From Flavobacteriales bacterium UBA6772 (GTDB lineage: Bacteria > Bacteroidota > Bacteroidia > Flavobacteriales > Flavobacteriaceae), in assembly GCA_905181765.1 (NCBI GenBank), contig CAJIYW010000007.1:62001-126000 (forward strand): a DNA stretch of 64,000 nt. The letters run 5' to 3'. The notes under the pieces are model-generated. The model did no database searches. It saw nothing but the letters and a program-made list of their open reading frames with translations, and was not told the DNA's origin. The position numbers and the translations under genes are program-made. Below, one piece after another: positions 28,258 through 37,913 of this stretch (positions within the stretch are counted from its first letter, which is position 1; every line of letters starts with the position of its first letter).

Positions 28258-29521
28258 CTATAATAAAAACTGTAGTAGATCTGGTTTGTCATTTAAATAG
28301 TCTCCAAAAAAGCCTCTCTCTTTCATTCTTTTAATTAAAGGTTCCAAATCTTTAGAAGACAGTAGCTCTAAACCAACCACGGCAGACCCATTTGTTCTAT
28401 TATTTTTCTTAGTATATTCAAAATGTGTTATATCAGCATGTGGTCCTAAAATTTCTACTACAAACTCTTTTAAAGCTCCTGCTCTTTGAGGAAAATTTAA
28501 AATAAAGTAATGTTTTAGATTGGCATATAACATGGCTCGCTCTTTAATTTCTGGAGTTCTTGTAATATCGTTATTACTTCCACTCACAATACAGACAACA
28601 TTTTTACCTTTAATTTCTATCTGCAAAAAAATCTAAAGCTGCAATACTTAGTGCACCTGCTGGCTCTACAACTATTGCGTCTTTATTATATAAGTCTAAA
28701 ATAGTTTGACAAACTTTACCTTCAGGAACTGTTATCATATCATGCAAATTTTGCTGACATATAGCAAAATTTAGATCACCTACTCTTTTAACAGCAGCGC
28801 CATCTACAAAAGAATCTATCGTATCTAAAGGAGTATTTATTTTATTTTTAATTGAGGTTAACATTGAAGGTGCTCCCTCTGGTTCTACTCCAATGATTTT
28901 TGTCTTTGGAGATAATTGCTTAAAAACAGACGACAAACCAGATGATAAACCACCGCCACCAACCGCTACAAAAACGTAATCAATTTTTTTTGTTGTCTGT
29001 TCTAGGATTTCTAAACCGACAGTTGCTTGTCCTTCAATAACTTTTTCGTCATTAAAAGGATGAATAAATGTTTTGTTTTCCGCATCGCATGCCTGTTTAG
29101 CGGCATTAAAAGCATCATCAAAAGTATCTCCCTCAATGATCACTTCAATAAAATTTTCACCAAACATTTTTACCTGATTTATTTTTTGGTTTGGTGTAGG
29201 TGAAGGCATAAAAATAGTTCCTTTTATCTTTAGTAACTTACAAGACAAAGCTACTCCTTGTGCATGATTACCTGCACTAGCACACACAATTCCACGTTTT
29301 TTTTCATCTGTATTTAAAGAAGACATTTTATTATAAGCTCCTCTAATTTTATAAGAACGTACTACTTGTAAATCCTCTCTTTTAAACAGAATAGTTGCAT
29401 CAAATTCTTTTGAAAAAGTACCATTTTGATTTAAGGGTGTTTTATAAGCTACACCTTCTAAATTCTTAGCAGCCGCTTTTACGTTTTCTAAACTCGGAAA
29501 GTAAATTTGTTTCTCTTGCAT
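28258..29521 (-). CDS. ilvA: Threonine dehydratase IlvA, split by a +1 frameshift
   Basis: A PLP enzyme converting threonine to 2-oxobutanoate, the first step of isoleucine synthesis. The first frame holds the catalytic domain with the PLP lysine in VRSYKIRGAYNK, GNHAQGVA and the glycine loop VAVGGGGLSSG, then stops at FFADRN. The second frame continues EIKGKNVVCIVSGSNND and carries the C-terminal ACT-like regulatory domain (HYFILNFPQRAGALKEFV). One surplus base, probably in the seven-T run at 28625-28631 (or the A at about 28618), accounts for it; the total length is 3n+1. Restored length is 420 residues, normal for the flavobacterial enzyme. It is the last gene of the ilv block. Confidence 0.88.
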
Positions 29522-29537
29522 GGGACGAATATAAAAA

Positions 29538-29640
29538 GAAAACCTATCAGGATATTAATTCTAATAGGTTTTTCTGATTCCTATTTACAAAGGAATGATA
29601 ATTTTATTTGTTACCTAATAAAAAATATTAGGAACTTTTT
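29538..29640 (-). promoter_or_regulatory. Three stacked hairpins between ilvC and ilvA, the last terminator-like
   Basis: Reading the minus strand after ilvC: CCTAAT/ATTAGG (about 29611-29633), ATTCCT/AGGAAT (about 29578-29600), and AAAACCTAT/ATAGGTTTT (about 29541-29575), the last followed by CTTTTT just before the ilvA ATG at 29521. A terminator immediately before a start codon is the layout of an attenuator or a partial polar signal that lowers ilvA relative to ilvDBNC. No leader peptide is visible here. Confidence 0.5.
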
Positions 29641-29659
29641 ATATTAAAATCTGTATTTA

Positions 29660-31135
29660 TTATGCCGATTTTATAACCTTCATTGCTGTCATAGAAGCTC
29701 TTAATTTTGCTCCTACAATTTCTACCGGATGATTTCTAATAATAGCATTAATTCTAATCAATTCTTTATTATCAACGTCATTACCATCTGTAAATTTCTT
29801 ACCTATAAGATCTGTAGAAACTGTCTTCATAAAATCTGTTAGTAAAGGCTTACAAGCATGATCAAATAAATAACAACCATATTCTGCAGTATCAGAAATT
29901 ACACGGTTCATTTCAGCTAATTTCATTCTTGCTATTGTATTTGCAATTAACGGTGTTTCATGCAAAGATTCATAATAAGCAGATGCTTCTATAATTCCAG
30001 AATCTGTCATTGCTTCAAAGGCCAATTCTACACCAGCTCTAACAAAAGCAACTAACAAAGTTCCATGATCAAAATATTCTTGTTCAGAAATTTCTTGCGT
30101 TGTAACTTGTTGCTTTTCAAAAGCAGTCTCTCCTGTTTCAGCTCTCCAAGTCAATAAATTTTTATCATCATTTGCCCAATCTTCCATCATGGTCGCAGAG
30201 AAATGACCTGTCATAATATCATCCATGTGTTTTTGAAACAAGGGACGCATAATATCTTTTAGTTCTTCAGAAATTTCAAATGCTTTTACTTTCGCAGGAT
30301 TAGACAATCTGTCCATCATATTGGTAATTCCTCCGTGCTTTAAAGCCTCCGTTACAGTTTCCCACCCGTACTGAATTAACTTTGAGGCATAACCTGGCTC
30401 AATTCCTTCTGCTACCATTTTATCAAAAGATAAAATTGCTCCTGTTTGCAACAAACCACATAAAATAGTTTGTTCTCCCATTAAATCAGATTTTACTTCT
30501 GCCACAAAAGAAGATTCTAAAACACCTGCTCTATGACCTCCTGTTCCAACAGCATAAGCCTTTGCTTGCGCCCAACCTTTATTTTCTGGATCATTTTCTG
30601 GATGCACAGCAATTAATGTTGGCACTCCAAATCCTCTTTTATATTCTTCTCTAACTTCAGAACCGGGACACTTAGGTGCCACCATAATTACGGTTAAATC
30701 CTTTCTAACCTGTGTTCCTTCTTCAACAATATTAAATCCATGAGAATAAGATAGTGTTGCGCCTTTTTTCATTAGAGGCATTACTGTATTCACAACATTA
30801 GTATGTTGTTTGTCTGGCGTTAAGTTTAATACTAAATCTGCGGAAGGAATTAACTCTTCATAAGTACCCACTACAAATCCGTTTGAATTGGCATTCACAA
30901 AAGAAGCTCTATTTTGATCAATAGCTGCTTGTCTTAAAGCGTAAGAAATATCTAAACCAGAATCTCTCATATTCAATCCCTGATTTAGGCCTTGTGCTCC
31001 ACAACCCACAATAACAATTTTCTTTCCTTTTAATGCGCTTACTCCGTCTTCAAATTCTGAAGCATCCATAAAACGACATTTTCCTAATTGCTCTAATTTT
31101 TCTCTTAATGTTAATGTGTTAAAATAATTTGACAT
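29660..31135 (-). CDS. ilvC: Ketol-acid reductoisomerase (class II)
   Basis: A 491-residue enzyme, the long class II form as in E. coli. The nucleotide-binding loop reads [29 protein letters not shown] (about 35-63, split here for length in two motifs GCGAQG and SYALRQ), and the doubled C-terminal helical domain is complete through TAMKVIKSA. IlvC isomerises and reduces 2-acetolactate or 2-aceto-2-hydroxybutanoate with NADPH, the second common step of valine and isoleucine synthesis. It follows ilvN by 10 bases. Confidence 0.96.
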   Translation of the reverse strand: MSNYFNTLTLREKLEQLGKCRFMDASEFEDGVSALKGKKIVIVGCGAQGLNQGLNMRDSGLDISYALRQAAIDQNRASFVNANSNGFVVGTYEELIPSADLVLNLTPDKQHTNVVNTVMPLMKKGATLSYSHGFNIVEEGTQVRKDLTVIMVAPKCPGSEVREEYKRGFGVPTLIAVHPENDPENKGWAQAKAYAVGTGGHRAGVLESSFVAEVKSDLMGEQTILCGLLQTGAILSFDKMVAEGIEPGYASKLIQYGWETVTEALKHGGITNMMDRLSNPAKVKAFEISEELKDIMRPLFQKHMDDIMTGHFSATMMEDWANDDKNLLTWRAETGETAFEKQQVTTQEISEQEYFDHGTLLVAFVRAGVELAFEAMTDSGIIEASAYYESLHETPLIANTIARMKLAEMNRVISDTAEYGCYLFDHACKPLLTDFMKTVSTDLIGKKFTDGNDVDNKELIRINAIIRNHPVEIVGAKLRASMTAMKVIKSA

Positions 31136-31145
31136 TTTTATTTAT

Positions 31146-31676
31146 TTAGTTGTTGTATGTTTCTAATAATTCTGAAATTTTCATTTCTTCTTTGGTAATT
31201 GCAACTCTACCTGAACGCGTATATTGCATTATCCCAAAAACACTTAATTGATTGTATAATGCTACTACTTCTTCTTTTTTACCAGATTTTTCTAAAACAA
31301 AAAAATCTTTATTTACAGTAACTATTCTTGCGTTACTTTCTTTTACAATATTCTGAATTTGAGGTTCTTCAAACAATAATTTAGATTTTATTTTAAACAA
31401 TCCAGAAATCTGATAAATGGTTTCCTCATCATTATGATAGTATGCCTTAATAACCTCTACTTGCTTTTCTATCTGACCAATAATTTTCTTCACATCCTCT
31501 TCAGTCATATGAACAACAATTGTAAATTTAGCAACCCCTTCAATTTCTGAAGGAGAGATGTTTAAACTCTCTATATTGATATGTCTTCTCTGGAAAATTG
31601 CTGAAATTCTATTCAACAAACCTATGTTATTTTCAGTGTAAACTGATATTGTAAATAGTTGTTTTTCTTTGTTCAT
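31146..31676 (-). CDS. ilvN: Acetolactate synthase small (regulatory) subunit
   Basis: A 176-residue protein with an N-terminal ACT domain (FTISVYTENNIGLLNRISAIFQRRHINIESLNISPSE, motif core GLLNRISAIFQRR) and a second C-terminal ACT-like half. It binds IlvB and gives valine feedback inhibition. One base separates its start from the ilvB stop, so translation is probably coupled to keep subunits balanced. Confidence 0.95.
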   Translation of the reverse strand: MNKEKQLFTISVYTENNIGLLNRISAIFQRRHINIESLNISPSEIEGVAKFTIVVHMTEEDVKKIIGQIEKQVEVIKAYYHNDEETIYQISGLFKIKSKLLFEEPQIQNIVKESNARIVTVNKDFFVLEKSGKKEEVVALYNQLSVFGIMQYTRSGRVAITKEEMKISELLETYNN

Positions 31677-31677
31677 C

Positions 31678-33411
31678 TTATGCTAGTCTTATTTCTGAAA
31701 CACTTGCTCCAGAAGGAACCATTGGAAACACATTTCCTTCTTTCTCTACACAAACTTCTAAAAAATAAGCTTCTTTACTCTCCATCATTTCTTTGACAGC
31801 ACCAGCTAATTCTTCACGTTTTGTAACTTTTTTTGCCTTGATATAATATCCTTCCGCAATGGCTACAAAATTAGGGTTCACCATCTCTGTAGATGCATAG
31901 CGTTTTTCAAAAAACAACTGCTGCCATTGGCGCACCATTCCTAAAAAATCATTGTTTAAAACTACAATTTTAACTGCAGCTTTTTGCTGAAAAATAGTTC
32001 CTAATTCTTGAATAGTCATTTGATAACCACCATCACCAGAAATTGAAACAACTTCGCGATCTGGCGCTGCCATTTTAGCACCAATAGCTGCTGGCAAACC
32101 AAATCCCATAGTACCTAAACCACCAGAAGTAATATTACTTTTTGTTTTATTAAATTCTGCATATCTACACGCAATCATTTGATGTTGCCCTACATCTGTA
32201 ACAATGGCAGCATCTCCTTTACTCTGAATATTAATTTCTTTAATCACTTCACCCATTGTTAATCCTTCTTTCGTTGGATAGAGATCCCCTTTAATTACTT
32301 TTTCATATTCAATTTCATATAAATCTTTAAACTGTTGATGCCATTCTTTATGAGAATTGGTATTAATTAATGGTAAAATAGCATCTAAAGTTGCTTTTGC
32401 ATCTCCTAAAACTGCTACATCTGTTTTTACATTTTTGTCTATTTCTGCAGGATCAATTTCAAAATGAATCACTTTTGCTTGACGCGCATATTCATCTAAT
32501 TTACCTGTAACTCTGTCGTCAAAACGCATACCAATTGCAATTAAAACATCACATTCATTGGTTAACTTATTTGGTGCATAATTACCATGCATTCCTAACA
32601 TACCTACATTTAAAGGGTGAGAAGTTGGCAATGCTGAAGCTCCTAAGATAGTCCAAGCGGCTGGAATTCCTGCCTTTTCTACAAAAGCTTTAAATTGCTC
32701 TTCTGCTTCACTTAAAACAATACCTTGTCCCCAAACTATTAATGGTTTTCTAGCTGCATTTATGATTTTCGCAGCAGCTTCTAAGGTACCTGTTAGCGTT
32801 TTTGGAATCGGAACATAACTTCTTACTTTCGTGCATTTTTCATAAGAAAAATCAAACTCTTCAAACTGAGCATCCTTTGTAATATCAACTAAAACTGGTC
32901 CTGGCCTTCCAGATCTTGCAATGTAAAATGCCTTTGCTAAAGCTGCTGGTATGTCTGCTGCTCTGGTAACTTGACAGTTCCATTTTGTCACTGGCGTTGA
33001 AATACCAACAATATCTGTTTCCTGAAACGCATCACTACCCAATAAATGAGAGGGAACTTGACCCGTAATACACACCATCGGTGTTGAATCTATCTGTGCA
33101 TCTGCAATACCAGTAATTAAATTAGTTGCCCCTGGACCCGAAGTCGCAATTGCTACACCTACTTTACCAGAAATTCTTGCAAAGCCTTGTGCAGAGTGCG
33201 TTGCACCTTGCTCATGACGCGATAAAACATGATGAATTTTATCTTGATATTTGTATAATTCATCATATACTGGCATAATTGCGCCACCAGGATATCCGTA
33301 AATTATTTTTACGTCTTCTGCAATTAAACACCTAACAATTGCTTCGCTACCAGATATTCTTTCGGTAACTTTTGCTGCTTTTTCTTGATTTTTTATGGTT
33401 TGTGTTTCCAT
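31678..33411 (-). CDS. ilvB: Acetolactate synthase large (catalytic) subunit
   Basis: A 577-residue ThDP enzyme. It shows the catalytic glutamate context VLSRHEQGATHSAQGFAR, GPGATNLITGIADA, and the ThDP/Mg motif SISGDGGYQMTIQELGTI...VVLNND. It condenses two pyruvates, or pyruvate with 2-oxobutanoate, to open valine/leucine and isoleucine synthesis. Being ThDP-dependent, it relies on the thiamine supply that the first genes of the window appear to provide. It lies between ilvD (45 bases) and ilvN (1 base). Confidence 0.96.
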   Translation of the reverse strand: METQTIKNQEKAAKVTERISGSEAIVRCLIAEDVKIIYGYPGGAIMPVYDELYKYQDKIHHVLSRHEQGATHSAQGFARISGKVGVAIATSGPGATNLITGIADAQIDSTPMVCITGQVPSHLLGSDAFQETDIVGISTPVTKWNCQVTRAADIPAALAKAFYIARSGRPGPVLVDITKDAQFEEFDFSYEKCTKVRSYVPIPKTLTGTLEAAAKIINAARKPLIVWGQGIVLSEAEEQFKAFVEKAGIPAAWTILGASALPTSHPLNVGMLGMHGNYAPNKLTNECDVLIAIGMRFDDRVTGKLDEYARQAKVIHFEIDPAEIDKNVKTDVAVLGDAKATLDAILPLINTNSHKEWHQQFKDLYEIEYEKVIKGDLYPTKEGLTMGEVIKEINIQSKGDAAIVTDVGQHQMIACRYAEFNKTKSNITSGGLGTMGFGLPAAIGAKMAAPDREVVSISGDGGYQMTIQELGTIFQQKAAVKIVVLNNDFLGMVRQWQQLFFEKRYASTEMVNPNFVAIAEGYYIKAKKVTKREELAGAVKEMMESKEAYFLEVCVEKEGNVFPMVPSGASVSEIRLA

Positions 33412-33456
33412 AGTATTTATTTTAGGGTCTTACTTCTGTAAGAATAATATTTTATT

Positions 33457-35134
33457 TTATAAATCTGTAACACATCCTTTAGATGCTGATGCTACTATTT
33501 TTGCATATTTATACAAAATTCCTTTGGTGTGTTTTAGCGCTGGTGCAACCCATTGTGCTTTTCTTTCTGAAATTTCTTCATCAGAAATTAAAACATTAAT
33601 AGAATTATCTTCTGCACTAATTCTAATTTTATCACCCGTTTTTAAAATTCCAATAGTTCCTCCAGATTGTGCTTCTGGCGTAATATGACCAACTACAAAA
33701 CCGTGTGTTCCTCCAGAAAAGCGACCATCTGTAATTAAAGCAACAGATTTTCCTAAACCTGCTCCCATAATTAACGAAGTTGGTTTTAACATTTCTGGCA
33801 TCCCTGGCCCACCTTTTGGACCTACATATCTAATAACTACGACATCTCCTTTCTCTACTTCTCCTGCAACAATACCTGTATTTGCAGCCTGCTCACCGTC
33901 ATAAACAACAGCTTTTCCTTCAAAAAGTAACCCTTCATTTCCTGAAATTTTCGCAACCGCTCCTTCAGTCGCAAGGTTTCCATAAATTATCTGAATATTT
34001 CCTGATGATTTTAATGCTTTGTCTTTTGGATAAATTACATCTTGCTCTTCAAATTCCATTGGGGCAACACTTGCTAAATTGTCTGCTAATGTTTTTCCTG
34101 TAACGGTCATACAATCTCCATGCAAGTATCCGTTATCTAATAAATATTTCATGATTGCAGGGGTTCCTCCAATGCCATGAACATCTTCCATTAAATATTT
34201 TCCAGAGGGTTTTAAATCTGCAATTAAGGGTGTTCTATCACTTACTCTTTGAAAATCCTCTAATGTAAATTCGATATCTGCGGCATGTGCAATAGCTAAA
34301 AAATGCAATACTGCATTTGTAGAACCACCCAAAGCATTTACAATGGTAATGGCGTTTTCTAAAGATTTTTTAGAAATAATATCTAAAGGTTTTAAATCTA
34401 ATTCTAATAGGTTTTTTATCGCCAAAGCAGTTCTTTCTGATTCAGATAACTTATTCGGATTCTCTGCTGGAATTGAAGAATTATAAGGCAATGCAAAACC
34501 CATGCATTCTATAGCAGAGGCCATCGTATTTGCCGTATACATTCCGCCACAAGCTCCCGCTCCCGGAATAGCTCTTTTTATAATTTCTCTATATTCATCT
34601 TCTTCAATTTCACCTGCCATTTTTTGCCCTAAAGCTTCAAAAGCAGAAACAATATTTAATTTTTTTCCTTTGTAATTTCCAGATGCAATAGTACCACCGT
34701 ACATCATTATTGATGGACGATTTAAACGCAGCATTGCAATAACAGCTCCTGGCATATTTTTATCACAACCAACAACAGAAATTAACGCATCATAACTTTG
34801 CGCATTCATAACTGTTTCAATAGAATCTGCAATAATATCTCTAGAAGCTAAAGAGTAATTCATACCAGAAGTTCCCATTGAAATTCCGTCTGAAACTCCA
34901 ATTGTATTAAACCCTAGACCCAACTAAACCAGCAATTTTACTTTCCACTTTTACCTCTGCTGCCAAATTGTTTAAATGCATGTTACAAGGGTTGCCATCA
35001 TACCCTGTACTTGCAATACCAACTTGAGCTCTGCTCATATCTTCATCTGTTAAACCTACGGCATACAACATTGCTTGTGATGCAGGCTGAGATTCATCTT
35101 GTGTTAATCTTTTGCTATGTTTATTTAATTCCAT
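33457..35134 (-). CDS. ilvD: Dihydroxy-acid dehydratase, split by a +1 frameshift
   Basis: The first frame starts at 35134 ([23 protein letters not shown]...GNPCNMHLN) and fails at GLVGSRV; the second resumes [20 protein letters not shown] and runs to the end. Deleting one G of the GGG at 34919-34921 joins GLVGLGFNT and gives 558 residues, the normal IlvD length; the total is 3n+1. Iron-sulfur ligands are present ([24 protein letters not shown]). IlvD dehydrates dihydroxy acids to the keto acids of valine and isoleucine. Motifs are intact on both sides, so the break may be a sequence error in a G run. Confidence 0.9.
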
Positions 35135-35302
35135 TTATTGTATTCTTCAATTTGTTGACTAATTTACTATGTTTCTCCATTTTCATTGAATAATATTCAA
35201 TACTAATGTTTAAATTCAGGTGTTAAAAAAATAAGTTAAATATCTAATAATAAGAATATTAACTATTTTTAATTATGACATTCAACCCTTAAAAAAAGCC
35301 TA

Positions 35303-35332
35303 TAAAAAAACCTACCATTTTAGTGGAAGGTT
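35303..35332 (-). terminator. Attenuator terminator upstream of ilvD
   Basis: On the minus strand AACCTTCCA (35324-35332) pairs with TGGTAGGTT (35309-35317) across a six-base loop with one T-T mismatch, followed by a run of T. It lies 29 bases after the stop codon of the Ile/Val-rich leader peptide and about 170 bases before ilvD. GGAAG right after the leader stop (35356-35360) can pair with CTTCC of the 5' arm, and CTACCATT inside the leader reading frame is fully complementary to AATGGTAG of the 3' arm. Either pairing would prevent the terminator. No gene lies between it and ilvD. Confidence 0.75.
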
Positions 35333-35360
35333 CGTTTATAAAAATATAAATACTACTTCC

Positions 35361-35420
35361 TTATCGCATCTTAATAATGACGTTAATGGTAGAAATAATA
35401 TTTAATACTTGTTTATTCAT
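35361..35420 (-). CDS. Candidate ilv leader peptide (attenuation)
   Basis: A 19-residue frame, MNKQVLNIISTINVIIKMR, then TAA. It has five Ile codons (8, 9, 12, 15, 16), two Val and one Leu, the end products of the genes downstream, and is followed by a terminator with alternative pairing partners. This matches classical ribosome-mediated attenuation: stalling at Ile or Val codons would free the GGAAG segment to form an antiterminator, while ribosomes reaching the stop would cover it. The frame is read in the same direction as ilvDBNCA and starts 43 bases after leuB ends. Too short for homology evidence. Confidence 0.7.
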   Translation of the reverse strand: MNKQVLNIISTINVIIKMR

Positions 35421-35463
35421 TGATAACTTAAAAAAAAATTAAAACACCTAATTTATTTATTTT

Positions 35464-36585
35464 TTAAATAATAGTACTCTGACCAGCATGAATATTCATG
35501 AAATTTAAATTGGAGTCTTCTTGATTTAGTATATAATCCACAATAAAATCTCCTACTTTAGAAGTAGATGCAGGGTACTTATTTTTACCTTTTATATCTT
35601 CTGTTGTAATATTTAAGACTAAAGATTTCTCTACCGCTCTTTCTATAGCACCTGCTTCTTCATCTAAACCTAAATACTCTAACAACATAGCTGCCGACAA
35701 AATAGAGGCTAAAGGATTTGCAATATCTTTACCTTTTGCTTGTGGAAAAGAACCATGGATTGGTTCGAATAATGCATTTTCTTCACCAAGTGAAGATGAG
35801 GCTAATAAACCTATTGAACCTCCGATAACACTTGCTTCATCTGAAATAATATCTCCAAATAAATTTTCTGTAAGAATTACATCAAACTGTTTTGGATTTA
35901 AAATTATCTGCATTGCTGCGTTGTCTACAAATAAATATTCTAATGCAACATCCTTATATTTTTTTGAAATTTCTGTAACCGTTTTTCTCCACAAACGAGA
36001 CGTTTCTAAAACATTAGCTTTATCTATTAAGGTTACTTTTTTTCTTCTAGTTTGTGCCGCTTTAAAAGCTAAATGCGTAATTCTAGAAATTTCATTAACA
36101 GAGTAAGAACAAATATCTGTAGCTGTCTGGCCATCTGCACTCAATTTTTTATTTCCAAAATAAATACCACCTGTTAATTCTCTGTAAATAACAATATCTG
36201 TTCCTTTAATAATTTCTCTTTTTAATGGTGAGTTTTTTATCAAACTATCGTAAGCCTTTACAGGTCTTACGTTACAGAACAAACCTAAATCTTCTCTTAA
36301 TTGCAAAAGACCTTGTTCTGGTCTTATTTTTGCGGTAGGATCATTATCATATTTAGGATCTCCAATAGCCCCAAATAAAATAGCATCTGCATCTTTACAA
36401 ATGGTAATTGTTTCTTCTGGTAGCGGAACTCCAACAGCATCAATTGCACAAGCACCCATTTGAGCTTCCTTATATAAAAATATATGATCATACAATTCTG
36501 CAACAGCATCTAATGCTCTTTTTGCCTGATTAATTACCTCTGGCCCAATACCATCTCCAGGAATTACTGCGATTGTATATTTCAT
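35464..36585 (-). CDS. leuB: 3-isopropylmalate dehydrogenase
   Basis: A 373-residue decarboxylating dehydrogenase. Family motifs are YTIAVIPGDGIGPEVI at the start, VIYRELTGGIYFG (substrate loop), VTLIDKANVLETSRLWRK, and FEPIHGSFPQAKGKDIANPLA. It oxidises 3-isopropylmalate to the direct precursor of 2-oxoisocaproate in leucine synthesis with NAD. It follows leuA by 20 bases. The tail beyond residue about 355 (QEDSNLNFMNIHAGQSTII) is longer than usual and unlike the core. Confidence 0.93.
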   Translation of the reverse strand: MKYTIAVIPGDGIGPEVINQAKRALDAVAELYDHIFLYKEAQMGACAIDAVGVPLPEETITICKDADAILFGAIGDPKYDNDPTAKIRPEQGLLQLREDLGLFCNVRPVKAYDSLIKNSPLKREIIKGTDIVIYRELTGGIYFGNKKLSADGQTATDICSYSVNEISRITHLAFKAAQTRRKKVTLIDKANVLETSRLWRKTVTEISKKYKDVALEYLFVDNAAMQIILNPKQFDVILTENLFGDIISDEASVIGGSIGLLASSSLGEENALFEPIHGSFPQAKGKDIANPLASILSAAMLLEYLGLDEEAGAIERAVEKSLVLNITTEDIKGKNKYPASTSKVGDFIVDYILNQEDSNLNFMNIHAGQSTII

Positions 36586-36605
36586 AATATGCTGCTATAA
36601 AATTT

Positions 36606-37781
36606 TTAAGTTGTAAGAATTTCAGAAACCTTATTAACTTCTTTCATAATGTTATGAATGTCTTCATCTTTTACTTCTTTCTGATTGTCTGCTATAACTA
36701 GAAACGCGTCATAAGTGATATCTAATTGTATTTTTGTTAATTCATAACCAATCTTTTTTGCTCTATAAGCCAAAGCTGCTCTTCCACTTCTTGCAGTTAA
36801 AACAATGGCGCTTTCTGTAACACCAACATCTTCAGGATCCATAATTTCATATGTTTCTCTATTTTTTATAACACCATCTTGATGAATTCCAGAGCTGTGC
36901 GCAAATGCATTTGCACCAACGATTGCCTTATTAGGTTGCACTGGCATTCCCATACTATCACGAACTAAAATACTCGTATCGTACAATAGTTTTGTATTCA
37001 CACTTGTTTCTAAGTTTAAATAAGGGTGTTGTTTTAAAACCATAACTACTTCTTCTAACGCTGTGTTTCCTGCGCGCTCTCCAATTCCGTTGATTGTACA
37101 TTCAATCTGACGTGCACCATTGATAACACCAGCAATTGAATTGGCAGTTGCCAAACCTAAATCGTTATGGCAATGGCAAGAAAGAATTACGTTTTCTATA
37201 CCTCTTACGTTTTCACGCAAATATTTTATTTTTGCACCGTATTCATCTGGTAAACAATACCCTGTTGTATCTGGAATGTTTAGCACAGTTGCGCCTGCTT
37301 TTATTACTGCTTCGCAAACCTTCGCTAAAAACTCATTATCTGTTCTACCTGCGTCTTCTGCGTAAAACTCTACATCCTCTACAAAACCTTTTGAATACGC
37401 AACAGCATTTACAGCACGCTCAATTACCTTTTCTCTAGTAGAATTAAATTTAAATTTTATATGAGAATCACTCGTTCCAATACCTGTATGTATTCGAGGA
37501 AATTTTGCATATTTTAAAGCTTCTGCAGCTACTTTTATATCATTTTCAACAGCTCTAGTTAAACCACAAACTGTTGCATTTTTTACAATTTTTGAAATTT
37601 CAGTAACCGATCTAAAATCTCCAGGGCTAGAAACAGGAAAACCGGCTTCTATTACGTTCACACCTAACAAGTCTAATCTCTCAGCAATTACTAATTTTTG
37701 ATTAGTATCTAACTTACACCCAGGAACCTGTTCTCCATCTCTTAGTGTTGTGTCGAAAATTTGTACTTGATTGTCTAGCAT
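36606..37781 (-). CDS. leuA: 2-isopropylmalate synthase (short form)
   Basis: A 391-residue HMGL-like TIM barrel enzyme: [16 protein letters not shown] (metal and catalytic residues), [23 protein letters not shown] motif seen as [16 protein letters not shown], and [15 protein letters not shown]. It condenses acetyl-CoA and 2-oxoisovalerate. The usual C-terminal allosteric domain of about 110 residues that binds leucine is absent; only a short helical tail follows the barrel. Homocitrate or citramalate synthase activity cannot be excluded by reading, but the leuB neighbour favours leucine synthesis. leuC and leuD, the intervening enzyme, are not in the window. Confidence 0.88.
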   Translation of the reverse strand: MLDNQVQIFDTTLRDGEQVPGCKLDTNQKLVIAERLDLLGVNVIEAGFPVSSPGDFRSVTEISKIVKNATVCGLTRAVENDIKVAAEALKYAKFPRIHTGIGTSDSHIKFKFNSTREKVIERAVNAVAYSKGFVEDVEFYAEDAGRTDNEFLAKVCEAVIKAGATVLNIPDTTGYCLPDEYGAKIKYLRENVRGIENVILSCHCHNDLGLATANSIAGVINGARQIECTINGIGERAGNTALEEVVMVLKQHPYLNLETSVNTKLLYDTSILVRDSMGMPVQPNKAIVGANAFAHSSGIHQDGVIKNRETYEIMDPEDVGVTESAIVLTARSGRAALAYRAKKIGYELTKIQLDITYDAFLVIADNQKEVKDEDIHNIMKEVNKVSEILTT

Positions 37782-37913
37782 AATTTCTATAAAGATTGTA
37801 CTTATTATAAATCAAATATATATCTTGCATATTCAATATAAGAATCAACATCTAATAACAAACGATTTCTAAAGCAAATCATCAATAATTAAAAAACTGA
37901 TTATCAATAGATT

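Noticed and set aside
35100..35180. Near-repeat of the ilvD start (ATGGAGAAACATAGTAAATTA versus the true start) as a duplicated start or second leader peptide
   Set aside because: The upstream frame encodes a short Lys/Asn-rich peptide that overlaps the ilvD start and carries few branched-chain codons; resemblance covers only about five codons.
37805..37882. Minus-strand frame [25 protein letters not shown] upstream of leuA, with three Leu codons in a row, as a leucine leader peptide
   Set aside because: No terminator or alternative pairing follows, and a TATATTTG promoter-like box lies inside the frame, so transcription may start after it begins. Left as a coincidence until conservation is tested.
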